From: CAJWOS01 sp964502005
Lineage (GTDB): Bacteria; Myxococcota_A; UBA796; UBA2385
Length of the DNA stretch: 64,000 nt
Direction of reading: 5' to 3'
Assembly (NCBI GenBank): GCA_964502005.1
Contig: CAZCUX010000013.1
Location: forward strand, 62,001-126,000
This document shows, in pieces, positions 34,254-42,517 of this stretch (positions are counted from its first letter, which is position 1; each line of letters begins with the position of its first letter). Both the position numbers and the translations under genes were made by a program. Under the pieces are notes generated by a model that worked only from the letters and a program-made list of their open reading frames with translations, searched no databases and had not been told where the DNA came from.

Positions 34254-35159
34254 ATGAAGTTGCTGCAACTGGGCGATACCCACCTCGGCTACGACCGCCG
34301 GTCCTATGGCGGCCCCGAAGGCTGGGAGCGAGCCGACGATTTCTGGCTTTCCTTCCGTCATGCCCTCGCGCCCGCTTGGGCCGGCGAGGTCGACCTTGTG
34401 ATTCACACAGGCGATGTGTTCGACCGCTCCGCGCCGCCGCCCGAAGTCGCGCGGGCGGTGGTCGCAGAGCTGTCCGAGCTGTCTGCGCGGGTACCGGTGG
34501 TGGTCCTTGCGGGAAATCACGACCGCCGTGGACTAAAAGGCAGCTTGGGTGATGGGGGTTCTCGCCTCCATATTGTCGATGCCCCCACACGTTTGACGGT
34601 CCAAGGCCTCACATTGGGACTTGTGCCTCACTGCCGAGAAGCGGAGGTTTGGGCAGGTGAAGCCGCCACCGCGGTCGGGTCGGGCGTTGACTTTTTGGTG
34701 TGCCACCAAGGCGTTTCTGGCGTGCGGGTCCCCGGGTTTACCTTTCGCGTCGGGCGTCCTCCCGAAACATTCGACGAGCGGCACCTCCCGGCGGGTGTGC
34801 CGATGGTGATGTCCGGGCACATTCACCCCCGCCAAGTGCGGCCATGTGGAAAGGTTCCCGTGGTTTATGCCGGGAGCACGGAGTGCACGTCGTTTGCCGA
34901 AAGCGAAGACGTCAAGGGCTCCGTGATTTGGGAGTGGTCACAGAAGTGGACGTATCGATTTGTGGATGGTCCCAGCCGTCCGTTGCTTCGGATTCGCGCG
35001 GAATCCGACATCGCGCGGGTCACACCGGGCATGTATGTGAGCATGGATGCTGCGCGCTTGCGCGAATGGGTGCCGCGGGTGCGCGAGCGGGGGGGCATCG
35101 TGTCGTTGCCGGAGCGGGTCGCGAAGAATCCACGGCGCCAAGCGCGTTTGTTTGGGTGA
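34254..35159 (+). CDS. SbcD-like metallophosphoesterase
   Basis: A 301-residue calcineurin-like phosphoesterase. All metal motifs are present in order: GDTHLG, HTGDVFD, AGNHDRR, VCHQG and SGHIHPRQ. This is the pattern of the nuclease subunit SbcD/Mre11 (capping region and C-terminus shorter). Mre11-type enzymes process DNA ends with an SbcC/Rad50 ATPase, but no sbcC is adjacent, so DNA repair is only one option. The ATG at 34254 follows AAGGG. It may be in one transcript with queD, 100 bp upstream. Confidence 0.85.
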   Translation: MKLLQLGDTHLGYDRRSYGGPEGWERADDFWLSFRHALAPAWAGEVDLVIHTGDVFDRSAPPPEVARAVVAELSELSARVPVVVLAGNHDRRGLKGSLGDGGSRLHIVDAPTRLTVQGLTLGLVPHCREAEVWAGEAATAVGSGVDFLVCHQGVSGVRVPGFTFRVGRPPETFDERHLPAGVPMVMSGHIHPRQVRPCGKVPVVYAGSTECTSFAESEDVKGSVIWEWSQKWTYRFVDGPSRPLLRIRAESDIARVTPGMYVSMDAARLREWVPRVRERGGIVSLPERVAKNPRRQARLFG

Positions 35160-35210
35160 AGTGTCGGGGGCGCGTGCGCGGCGTGTGTTCGCTCGCTGCC
35201 AACAGCCAAT

Positions 35211-35804
35211 CTAGGCGCCCACTTTGATGCGCAGGCCGAGGTCGAGCCACGCGGTCACGGGGTTGCCTCCTGCATCGGGCATCCAATCTGCGGCGACTCC
35301 CACGAGAAAGTCGAGCCGGTCGGTAAAGGGAGTGGATGGGACCACGCGCGGCAATGGCAACGCCGTCTCTACACCCACCTCCATTCCGCTCCGGTGGACA
35401 ATGCTTTCGTGGATACCCGCGGTGGTTTGTACCGGTGCGTCCTTCACGGCGGGTGCGGGCGTTTCGTGGTGGTGCGCGAAGCCGCCACGCACCACGACGG
35501 GCCCCACCGGCTTTCGCACCATGACCTGAATTGCGCCCACAAAGAGGCCATTGGACCGGTCGAGGCCTGGATTGCCAATGTCCCCGAGAACGCCAATGGC
35601 GCCTTCTCTTGCGCCCGCTTCCATCCCCCAGCGCTCCCCGTCGAGGAGCACGCGGCCAAACACATATGGCCCGGCGCCGGCTTGGTAGGCTGCGCCAGGA
35701 CCGCCCACCAAGCGAACCGTTCCTTCGAAGGCTGCCGCGGAGCGCGGAAGGGTGAGCGAGAGTCCGGTGACCAGGGCAACAACGAGGGGTGTAACGGTCT
35801 TCAT
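35211..35804 (-). CDS. Secreted hypothetical protein
   Basis: A 197-residue protein with a clear signal peptide (MKTVTPLVVALVTGLSLTLPRSAAAFE). The mature part is beta-rich and Gly-rich, with alternating short strands (GTVRLVGGPGAAYQAGAGPYVFGRVLLDGERWGMEAGAREGAIG; WLDLGLRIKVGA at the C-terminus). The ending in a hydrophobic alternating strand resembles small outer-membrane beta-barrels. Function unknown. The start ATG at 35804 was selected to begin the signal peptide. Confidence 0.62.
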   Translation of the reverse strand: MKTVTPLVVALVTGLSLTLPRSAAAFEGTVRLVGGPGAAYQAGAGPYVFGRVLLDGERWGMEAGAREGAIGVLGDIGNPGLDRSNGLFVGAIQVMVRKPVGPVVVRGGFAHHHETPAPAVKDAPVQTTAGIHESIVHRSGMEVGVETALPLPRVVPSTPFTDRLDFLVGVAADWMPDAGGNPVTAWLDLGLRIKVGA

Positions 35805-36089
35805 CGGACGCCGGGGGGAGAGGGGGTACGCCAACGTGGCCCTTGGGGGACAAGTGCGCAAGGTGCGGGGGTGTGAGATTCGCCGCGCACAAGGAATCGG
35901 GTGCGTTGCGTCACAACCAAACACCGCAGGGTCGCGAGAGTGTCTCCTGGCAGGCCTTTTTTCCCTCCCCTTTGCTATCCAATGCTACGCTTTCGTGAAT
36001 GGGCGGATAGACTACCGGAGAAACGCCAGAAGCACTTGCGCAGAGTGTTGTCGCAGATTCGCTGCCCAGGTTTATCCGTCGAGGTCCCC

Positions 36090-37421
36090 ATGTCTCGTTT
36101 GACCATTTTTGCATTGGTGTTCGCCTCTGCGTGTTCCCTCGTGGGCAAGGGCGACGGCTCTTCTACGAGTGAAGACGGCGCGGGAGGGGCAGACGGTAGC
36201 GGCGCGGATGGCACTGAAGACACGCAGGTGGGGCCGCCCGAAGAAGACTTCGCCGTGGTGTCGACCATCACGGGGCAGGTCACCGTCGAGCTGTATGGCG
36301 AAGACGAAATCGGAGAACGGTACAGCATCCCGTGGGAGTCCTCGGGGTACACGTCGTGGCCGTTTGGTCCGATTTTTGTGGCCGCTTACGAGCTGTCTGG
36401 AGATGGCCAAGCGGGACGATACGCCGGAACCGCGGTCATTCGTCGCCCAGAAATGGGCACATCGACGTATGAAATGACCGTGAAAATGCGTGAAGAGAAG
36501 GATGTTTACGTCTATGCGGCGGTAGACTTGCTTGGTGACGGGGTTGTGGGTACTGAAGACCCTCGCGGCGTTTGGCGCGATGCGATCCCGATGACGAACG
36601 ACATTGTCGTGTCCGACATCAACATGACGGTCCTCGCGCAAGCCGCCGACGAAGTGGTGTGTGAGGGCGGGTCTACCGTAGAAATTGACGGTCCTGCGTA
36701 TGTCACCACCGACTACTGGGGCGGCAACATCGCGGTCATGCTGATGGACCGAGATGGAAACGGCCCGTACCACGTCGCTTCCGCGGCGGAGGTGGGTGCG
36801 GGTGAAGGCGCCACGACCTCGTATACGCTCGAAGTGTGCCCAAACTACGGCGAAATGGTGTTGGTGTCTTGTTGGGACAGCAACATGAACGGCATCTTCG
36901 ACGGCGGCGACCGGTGGGGGGTGTACTCGGCGACGGGCGACCGCGACAGCAACCCCGTCAACGTCGGCGACCGAAATATGTCGAACTACCCGGTGTGGAT
37001 GCCCCTCGGCGACCGGCCTGGCGTCGACCTCATGCCCTTCGTCACCATGCAAGGCACGCTGCATCTCGAAAGTGGCGAGCCGCTGTCGAGCCTCGACACG
37101 GGCACCAACTTGTACGTCGTCGCGCTGAAATATCGACCCAGCGGCGACCTTGTGGTCACGGACCCGGCCGTCCACTACGACATTCAGACCTTCTCGTGGA
37201 GCGACATCTCGACCGGCACAACCGCAGTCGACTGGCAGCTCCTCGTGCCGTCTGACACCATCATCTACTTGTGGGCCTTCGCGGACACCAACGGCGACGG
37301 CGTGGTGAATGGGCCTGGCGAGCCAATCGGCGCGTACAATGCACACGACCATGGCCGCACGCCGTCGGGGCAAACGGGCTTCGGCGGCATCGACATCGCG
37401 CTCACCAACGCGGGCGGCTGA
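36090..37421 (+). CDS. Large beta-rich lipoprotein
   Basis: A 443-residue lipoprotein; the signal MSRLTIFALVFASAC gives lipid Cys15, and a Ser/Gly/Asp/Ala linker follows. The mature part appears to be three or four similar beta-sandwich units, each with an acidic Asn/Asp-rich loop (DLLGDGVVGTEDPRGVWRDA; MDRDGNGPYHVA; WDSNMNGIFDGGDRWGVYS; ADTNGDGVVNGPGEPIGAYN). These resemble calcium-binding loops. No catalytic family is recognised; surface exposure is inferred. The ATG at 36090 has GAGG 5 nt upstream. It ends 12 bp from the convergent EAL gene. Confidence 0.75.
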   Translation: MSRLTIFALVFASACSLVGKGDGSSTSEDGAGGADGSGADGTEDTQVGPPEEDFAVVSTITGQVTVELYGEDEIGERYSIPWESSGYTSWPFGPIFVAAYELSGDGQAGRYAGTAVIRRPEMGTSTYEMTVKMREEKDVYVYAAVDLLGDGVVGTEDPRGVWRDAIPMTNDIVVSDINMTVLAQAADEVVCEGGSTVEIDGPAYVTTDYWGGNIAVMLMDRDGNGPYHVASAAEVGAGEGATTSYTLEVCPNYGEMVLVSCWDSNMNGIFDGGDRWGVYSATGDRDSNPVNVGDRNMSNYPVWMPLGDRPGVDLMPFVTMQGTLHLESGEPLSSLDTGTNLYVVALKYRPSGDLVVTDPAVHYDIQTFSWSDISTGTTAVDWQLLVPSDTIIYLWAFADTNGDGVVNGPGEPIGAYNAHDHGRTPSGQTGFGGIDIALTNAGG

Positions 37422-37433
37422 GCGCCCGGCGCC

Positions 37434-38576
37434 TCAGACTGCCAAGCGGAGCTGGTCTTGGGAGAGCGTGAGGCTCGGGCGACCGAACAGGTAGCCTTGG
37501 AGAAGGTGCGCACCGATTTCTTTGAGGGTGGCAGCCTCTTCGGGCGTCTCGACGCCCTCTGCGACCAGAAGGGCGTCGGTGGCTTCGGCGAAGCGGCACA
37601 ACAGCTCGACCAAACGGCGCTTTTGCGGCTCGTGGTCGACGCCCCGGACGATGCTCATGTCGACTTTGATATAAGACGGCTGTAGCTCGGCGAGCACGCT
37701 GAGGGAGCTGTAGCCCGCGCCGAGGTCGTCGACGGCGATAGAGAAGCCCATCTCCGTGACGGCATCGACGGAGCGCTCCCACTGGTCGAGGCCTTGCAAG
37801 CGGCTGCGCTCGGTGATTTCCAAGATGATGCGGCGGGCCCACGGCTCCAAGGGTCGCAAGCGATTGACGACGCCTTCGGGGTCGGCGAGCTCGTCGGGGT
37901 GGAGGTTCATGAACAGGCGCACGTGGTCGGGGAGGCGCTCCATCCAGCGGTGGACGCGGTTGACGACGACTTCGGCCACTTCCGCGAGCATTCCGTGAAG
38001 CTCCGCCGCGCGGAGGACGGGCATCGGGCCATTGAGGGTGGGGTGTGTGGACCGCAGCAGCGCTTCGTAGGCGTAGATTTCACCGTCGGGCGCGCTGAGA
38101 ATCGGCTGAAGTGCGATTTGTACGTCCTCACCGGCGAGGCACTCTTCGAGCATGCGGCGCTCTTCGGCGCTGGCGGCCTCCTCTTGCACCTTCATGACGT
38201 CTTTCATGATTTCGCGGGTACGAATGACCTCGTTCACCGCGTCGACGAGGGCCCGCGATTTGAAGGGCTTTTCGATAACGCGGGTGATTTCGCCCCGATT
38301 GACCGCGCCGACGACCATCGGCAGGTCGAGCTGGCCGGTGACGAGGACGCGCAGGCAGCCGGGCTGTAGCTCGCGAAGGCGCTGAAGAACTTCGACGCCG
38401 TCGATAATGGGGAGGTTGTAGTCCACCAGGGCGACGTCAAACGATTGCTCGCTTGCGTGTCGGAGGCCTTCTGGGCCGTGTGCGGCTTCGATGACCTCGT
38501 GGCCCTTGCGCGCGAGAATTCGTCGGATGCAACGCCGAACCAAGGCGTCATCCTCGACTGCAAGAATCCGTGCCAT
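37434..38576 (-). CDS. Response regulator with EAL phosphodiesterase domain
   Basis: A 380-residue REC-EAL protein. The receiver is intact: RILAVEDDALVRR, Asp in VALVDYNLPIIDG, VTGQ and EKPFKS. The EAL domain has YEALLRS, NLHPDELAD, LEITERS, VDDLGAGYSSL, YIKVDMS, AEGVET and LQGYLFGRP, so all expected metal and catalytic positions appear to be present. It should hydrolyse c-di-GMP under phosphorylation control. The start ATG at 38576 begins the receiver. It is related in order to the protein at 18551, whose receiver is degenerate. It is divergent from serA. Confidence 0.92.
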   Translation of the reverse strand: MARILAVEDDALVRRCIRRILARKGHEVIEAAHGPEGLRHASEQSFDVALVDYNLPIIDGVEVLQRLRELQPGCLRVLVTGQLDLPMVVGAVNRGEITRVIEKPFKSRALVDAVNEVIRTREIMKDVMKVQEEAASAEERRMLEECLAGEDVQIALQPILSAPDGEIYAYEALLRSTHPTLNGPMPVLRAAELHGMLAEVAEVVVNRVHRWMERLPDHVRLFMNLHPDELADPEGVVNRLRPLEPWARRIILEITERSRLQGLDQWERSVDAVTEMGFSIAVDDLGAGYSSLSVLAELQPSYIKVDMSIVRGVDHEPQKRRLVELLCRFAEATDALLVAEGVETPEEAATLKEIGAHLLQGYLFGRPSLTLSQDQLRLAV

Positions 38577-38783
38577 CTGGTGTCCTCCGGGGGCCGGGGC
38601 GTCTGGTGTGGAGAGACTTTCCACAAGTCCCCGTCTGGTATCCGGTTCATCGGACAGTTCGATGGGGGCCTTGAGTGGTGCAAGGAAGCGTGGTGTCGGA
38701 TCGTCACGGGTGGACCCTGTCCGCGCGTACCGAAGACGGGGTATTGTGCAGCTCTTGAACGCACGGGTGCCCGCCGAAGTGTG

Positions 38784-38861
38784 CGGACAGTCCGTGAAGT
38801 GGTTCACCTGGGATCGATCCCTCTCCCGAGGCGGAATGGTCCGGTTGTACCACCTGGGTGG
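38784..38861. promoter_or_regulatory. Four inverted repeats upstream of serA
   Basis: Within 78 bp are CGGAC-A-GTCCG (38784-38794), GTGAA-GTGG-TTCAC (38794-38807), GGGATCGATCCC (38810-38821, containing two GATC sites) and CCACC-TG-GGTGG (38850-38861). All are perfect. The last lies 25 bp before the serA ATG. They may be operators for serine-biosynthesis control or a folded leader RNA. The rest of the 310-bp gap (38577-38886) shows no gene. Confidence 0.45.
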
Positions 38862-38886
38862 ATAAGCTGGATTTGCCGAGGTTTCG

Positions 38887-40095
38887 ATGCGCGTTTTGAT
38901 TGCAGACAAGCTTGCGTCATTTGTGGTGGACTCTTTGGAGGCGGCGGGTTGTGCGGTCACAATGGACCCCTCCCTGCAAGGTGCGGCCCTAACGGCAGCC
39001 TTGAAGGACGTAGACCCCGAAGTTGTGGTGGTACGGTCCACAAAAATCACAGCCGAACACCTCGCCGCATCCCCTCGATTGTCATTGGTGATTCGGGCCG
39101 GTGCGGGCACCAATACCATTGATGTTGCGAATGCGAGCGCGCGGGGCATTTATGTCGCCAACTGTCCGGGCCGAAACGCCATCGCGGTGGCGGAGCTTAC
39201 CTTTGGGCACTTGCTCAACCTCGACCGGCGGATTGTCGACAATGTGTTGGCCCTTCGCGAAGGCCGCTGGGCGAAAAAAGAGCTGGGCCAAGCGCGGGGG
39301 CTTCATGGACGCACTTTGGCGGTGTTGGGGCTGGGGCAAATCGGCGAAGAGGTGGTGCGGCGGGCCCATGCGTTTGGGTTGAAGGTGCGGGTGTGGAGCC
39401 GGTCGCTCACGCCAGAGCGGGCCGAGGAGCTGGAGGTCACCTACGCGTCCTCGCCCCTCGATGCGTGTCGTGGCGCCGATATGCTGACGGTGCATTTGGC
39501 GCGCACGCCCGACACGGTGGGTCTCGTGGGCCGAGAGTTGCTCGAAGCGCTGCGGCCCGGTGCGTATGTCGTCAACACCGCGCGGGACGGCATCGTCGAC
39601 GAGGCGGCTCTCCAGCATGTCATCCGCACCCGCGGCATTCGGGCGGGCCTCGATGTGTTCGACAATGAGCCAAGTGGTGCTGCGGGTCCGTTTGAAAACC
39701 CGATTGGGTCGAATCCGTCGGTCTACGGAACCCACCATATTGGCGCGAGCACAGACCAAGCCACGGAGTCCGTGGGGCATGAAGTGGTGCGCATCATTCG
39801 GATGTTCCAGCGCCTCGGCGAGGTTCCGAATTGTGTCAACCTGTCTACCGAATCCGCTGCCACCCATCTTCTCGTCGTGCGCCACGCCGACCGCGTGGGT
39901 GTGTTGGCGGGTGTTCTGGAGGCCCTGCGCGAAGACAAGGTCAACGTGCAGGAAATGACCAACATCATTTTCAAAGGTGCGGCGGCCGCCTGTGCGCGAA
40001 TTCAGTTGGGTTCGGCGCCGTCTGCTGCGGCGCTCTCGCATATCGCCGATAGTGACGCTATTTTTGACGTTTCCCTCGTCGCCTTGGAGCGCTGA
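38887..40095 (+). CDS. serA: D-3-phosphoglycerate dehydrogenase
   Basis: A 402-residue NAD-dependent dehydrogenase that oxidises 3-phosphoglycerate, the first step to serine. The nucleotide fold has VLGLGQIGEEVVRRA; catalytic residues are Arg in NTARDGIVDE, Glu in DVFDNEP and His in GTHHIGAST. The C-terminus carries an ACT-like regulatory domain (HLLVVRHADRVGVLAGVLEALREDKVNVQEM), which in this family senses serine. It is shorter than the ~530-residue type with an intervening domain. The stop is 2 bp from serC, so the two form an operon. ATG at 38887 follows GAGG. Confidence 0.93.
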   Translation: MRVLIADKLASFVVDSLEAAGCAVTMDPSLQGAALTAALKDVDPEVVVVRSTKITAEHLAASPRLSLVIRAGAGTNTIDVANASARGIYVANCPGRNAIAVAELTFGHLLNLDRRIVDNVLALREGRWAKKELGQARGLHGRTLAVLGLGQIGEEVVRRAHAFGLKVRVWSRSLTPERAEELEVTYASSPLDACRGADMLTVHLARTPDTVGLVGRELLEALRPGAYVVNTARDGIVDEAALQHVIRTRGIRAGLDVFDNEPSGAAGPFENPIGSNPSVYGTHHIGASTDQATESVGHEVVRIIRMFQRLGEVPNCVNLSTESAATHLLVVRHADRVGVLAGVLEALREDKVNVQEMTNIIFKGAAAACARIQLGSAPSAAALSHIADSDAIFDVSLVALER

Positions 40096-40097
40096 AG

Positions 40098-41198
40098 ATG
40101 TCTCGTGCACACAACTTTTCCGCGGGTCCCGCGGTTCTTCCGGAATCGGTAATCGCAGAGCTCCAGGCGGTGCTGCCCGAGTTTGGGACCGCACAAGCGG
40201 GCATCATGGAAATCAGCCATCGGTCGAAAGACTTTGATGCGGTGATTTTGTCGGCGGAGGCGCGTTTGCGGCGTCTGCTGGGCATTCCCGACGACTATTC
40301 GGTGCTGTTTTTGCAGGGTGGCGCGAGCTTGCAGTTTTATATGCTCGCGCTCAACCTCGCGGGTGCCGACGAGCGCCTCGACTATATTCACACCGGTGTT
40401 TGGTCTGCGGCGGCGGTCAAAGAAGCGGCCCGCGTGTGTGATGCGGTGGACATCTGGACCAGCGAGCCGGAAGGCTACAACCGCGTGCCGTCCACCGATG
40501 AGGCGCTGCCGATTCGAGACGGCGCGCTGGCGCTGCATTACACGTCGAACAACACCGTCGCGGGAACCCAATATAGCGCGGCACCAAACTGTAATATACC
40601 GCTGATTGGCGACTTGTCAAGTGACATTTGCTCACGACCCGTTGATGTAGCACGTCACGCTTTGATTTACGCCGGTGCCCAAAAAAATCTCGGTCCCAGC
40701 GGTGTAACGGCCGTAGTGCTGTCGCCTTGGGCGCTCGAGCGCAGCAAGGCCCGTAGCAAGGCGGTGGGCGGGCTTCCCAGCATGCTCGACTACGCATTGA
40801 TGGTGAAGAAAGGCAGCATGTTCAACACCCCCAATACGTTTGGCATCTACGCCTTGGAGCGGGTGCTCGCGTGGATGGAGTCCTTGGGTGGTGTCGACTA
40901 TTTTGCGACACGCAACCGTGCGCGCGCGGCGCGTTTGTATGGCGCCTTGGACGCAACTCCGTTTTACGAGCCGTGTGCCCTTCTGGACAGCCGCTCGGAC
41001 ATGAACGTGACGTGGCGTCTTGCGCGACGGGAGCTGGAGCCCGTGTTTTTGAAAGAGGCCACGGCTGCGGGCTTGTTGTCGCTCAAGGGACACCGAAGCG
41101 TCGGCGGCATTCGCGCGAGCCTCTACAACGCGCTGCCCGATGCATCGGTGGACGCGCTGGTCTCGTTCCTCAACGACTTCGCAGAACGAAACGCATAG
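40098..41198 (+). CDS. serC: Phosphoserine aminotransferase
   Basis: A 366-residue PLP-dependent class V aminotransferase that converts 3-phosphohydroxypyruvate to phosphoserine, the second step after SerA. The opening HNFSAGPAVLPESV is the family signature, SHRSKDF and GGASLQFYML bind substrate and cofactor, and the PLP lysine lies in YAGAQKNLGPSG. The C-terminal GHRSVGGIRASLYNALP is characteristic. The length is normal. It starts 2 bp after serA. No serB is present in the window. Confidence 0.96.
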   Translation: MSRAHNFSAGPAVLPESVIAELQAVLPEFGTAQAGIMEISHRSKDFDAVILSAEARLRRLLGIPDDYSVLFLQGGASLQFYMLALNLAGADERLDYIHTGVWSAAAVKEAARVCDAVDIWTSEPEGYNRVPSTDEALPIRDGALALHYTSNNTVAGTQYSAAPNCNIPLIGDLSSDICSRPVDVARHALIYAGAQKNLGPSGVTAVVLSPWALERSKARSKAVGGLPSMLDYALMVKKGSMFNTPNTFGIYALERVLAWMESLGGVDYFATRNRARAARLYGALDATPFYEPCALLDSRSDMNVTWRLARRELEPVFLKEATAAGLLSLKGHRSVGGIRASLYNALPDASVDALVSFLNDFAERNA

Positions 41199-41584
41199 GT
41201 GTCCCCACGAAAATCCGGTGCCGAAGAATGCGCACGTTTTCCGTGCCGTTTCGGTGCCCGCGTCGTACCCGCGGAACGCGTCGATGTTTTGCGGGGTGAA
41301 CGCTTGTGCCTGGCGGGTTGTCGGCCTGCGGAGAGACGGAACAACCGCCCATCGCTGCACGGGGCGTCATAGAAAGGGACACCGAAACGCGCGGGCACAC
41401 CCACGCTTGGTTCCGACGGCGTGCGCCATGAAGCGTGGCCATGGGTCTGTTATGTGTGTGATTGTGCGCCAGTGTGCGCCGAACGGGTCCGTCAACGCGA
41501 AAGCGGAGTTGTTGACGCGTTACGGTGACCCTGTTTTTGCCAACCTATTCTTTGTTGTCCCCCCCTCGGCCAGGAGACGCATCT
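41199..41584. other. 386-bp intergenic stretch
   Basis: No gene is seen. It contains tandem TGTGCGCC copies 10 bp apart (41463-41480) and a 7-bp inverted repeat CGTCAAC (41490-41496) / GTTGACG (41511-41517), in the position expected for promoter or operator elements of the kinase gene starting at 41585. Termination of serAC must also occur here, but no clear hairpin with a U-tract is present. Confidence 0.35.
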
Positions 41585-42517
41585 ATGCCTGTACCGACCT
41601 GCGTGAACTTGGCCACTTGCGTGTGCGAAGTCTGGCCGTTTTGGGGAGCCCTTTTCGCAGGTGTTGGTGCGGCGTCGCTGTTTTTCCGGAGCCAGCCGGA
41701 TGCTGCTGCGCTTGCGGAGCGTGTGCGCGAGCTCGAAGCGGAGCTCGACGACACGCGCCAAAAGCTGGCGGATGCCAACGCAAAACTGGCTGCAGCAGGA
41801 GACGGGGCGCGGTTCTCCGCAGACCTCTCCGCGATGGCGCGCGGAATGTCCCACGACTTTGGCGGGCCGCTCCGCGCGGTGGGGGAGGCGCTGCGAATCG
41901 TCGATGAAGAAATGCGCCTTGGCAACGCAGAAATGGCCCTCGAAACCTTGGATGTCATCCGCGAACAGATGCAGCAGTTGGTGTTGTCCGCCGATGGCTT
42001 GGTGCAGTATTGTCGCCGTAGTTGGCTTGCGTATCCGATGCAGTCCATACAGGTCTCCGCGTTTTTGAAGACCTTGGTTGATGCCTTCGACCACGGCGGT
42101 CTGCCGCCGGTTTTCGTGCATGCGCCAGATGACACGGTGCACATCCAGGCCGATGCGTTGGCGTTGTGTTGTGGGGCGTTGGTGTCGAATGCTGCCGTGC
42201 ATCATCCGCGGGGGCGTTCGGGCATCATCGAGGTCAAGGCCAGCTTGTCGCCATCCGATGCAGGTTCTATCCCGGATTTGCTGGTGATTGACGTGGACGA
42301 TGATGGCAATGGACTACCGCTAGAGATGCGAGAGGCCGTGTTCGGTTTCTTTCGTCGGGGCATGACGCGCGCATCCGGGGCGGGTGTTGGGCTCGCACTT
42401 GCGCGTACCTTGGCGGAACGGCATGGGGGGGATGTGCAGCTGCTCGCGCGGCCGGGAGGTGGCCTACGGGCACGCCTGCGGTGGCCTGTGCGGCGGTCGA
42501 AGGGAGGGTCGCAATGA
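41585..42517 (+). CDS. Short histidine kinase
   Basis: A 310-residue kinase. A Cys-rich N-terminus (VPTCVNLATCVCEVW) runs into one hydrophobic segment (FWGALFAGVGAASLFF), then a coiled coil (LAERVRELEAELDDTRQKLADANAKLAAA). The H-box is MARGMSHDFGGPLRAVGEAL. The ATPase domain keeps an N-box Asn (ALVSNAAVHHP), DVDDDGNGLP and GAGVGLALARTLAERHGG. No sensor domain beyond the membrane anchor. The stop overlaps the next kinase start (ATGA), and the pair probably works as one unit. ATG at 41585 has AGGAG upstream. Confidence 0.8.
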   Translation: MPVPTCVNLATCVCEVWPFWGALFAGVGAASLFFRSQPDAAALAERVRELEAELDDTRQKLADANAKLAAAGDGARFSADLSAMARGMSHDFGGPLRAVGEALRIVDEEMRLGNAEMALETLDVIREQMQQLVLSADGLVQYCRRSWLAYPMQSIQVSAFLKTLVDAFDHGGLPPVFVHAPDDTVHIQADALALCCGALVSNAAVHHPRGRSGIIEVKASLSPSDAGSIPDLLVIDVDDDGNGLPLEMREAVFGFFRRGMTRASGAGVGLALARTLAERHGGDVQLLARPGGGLRARLRWPVRRSKGGSQ

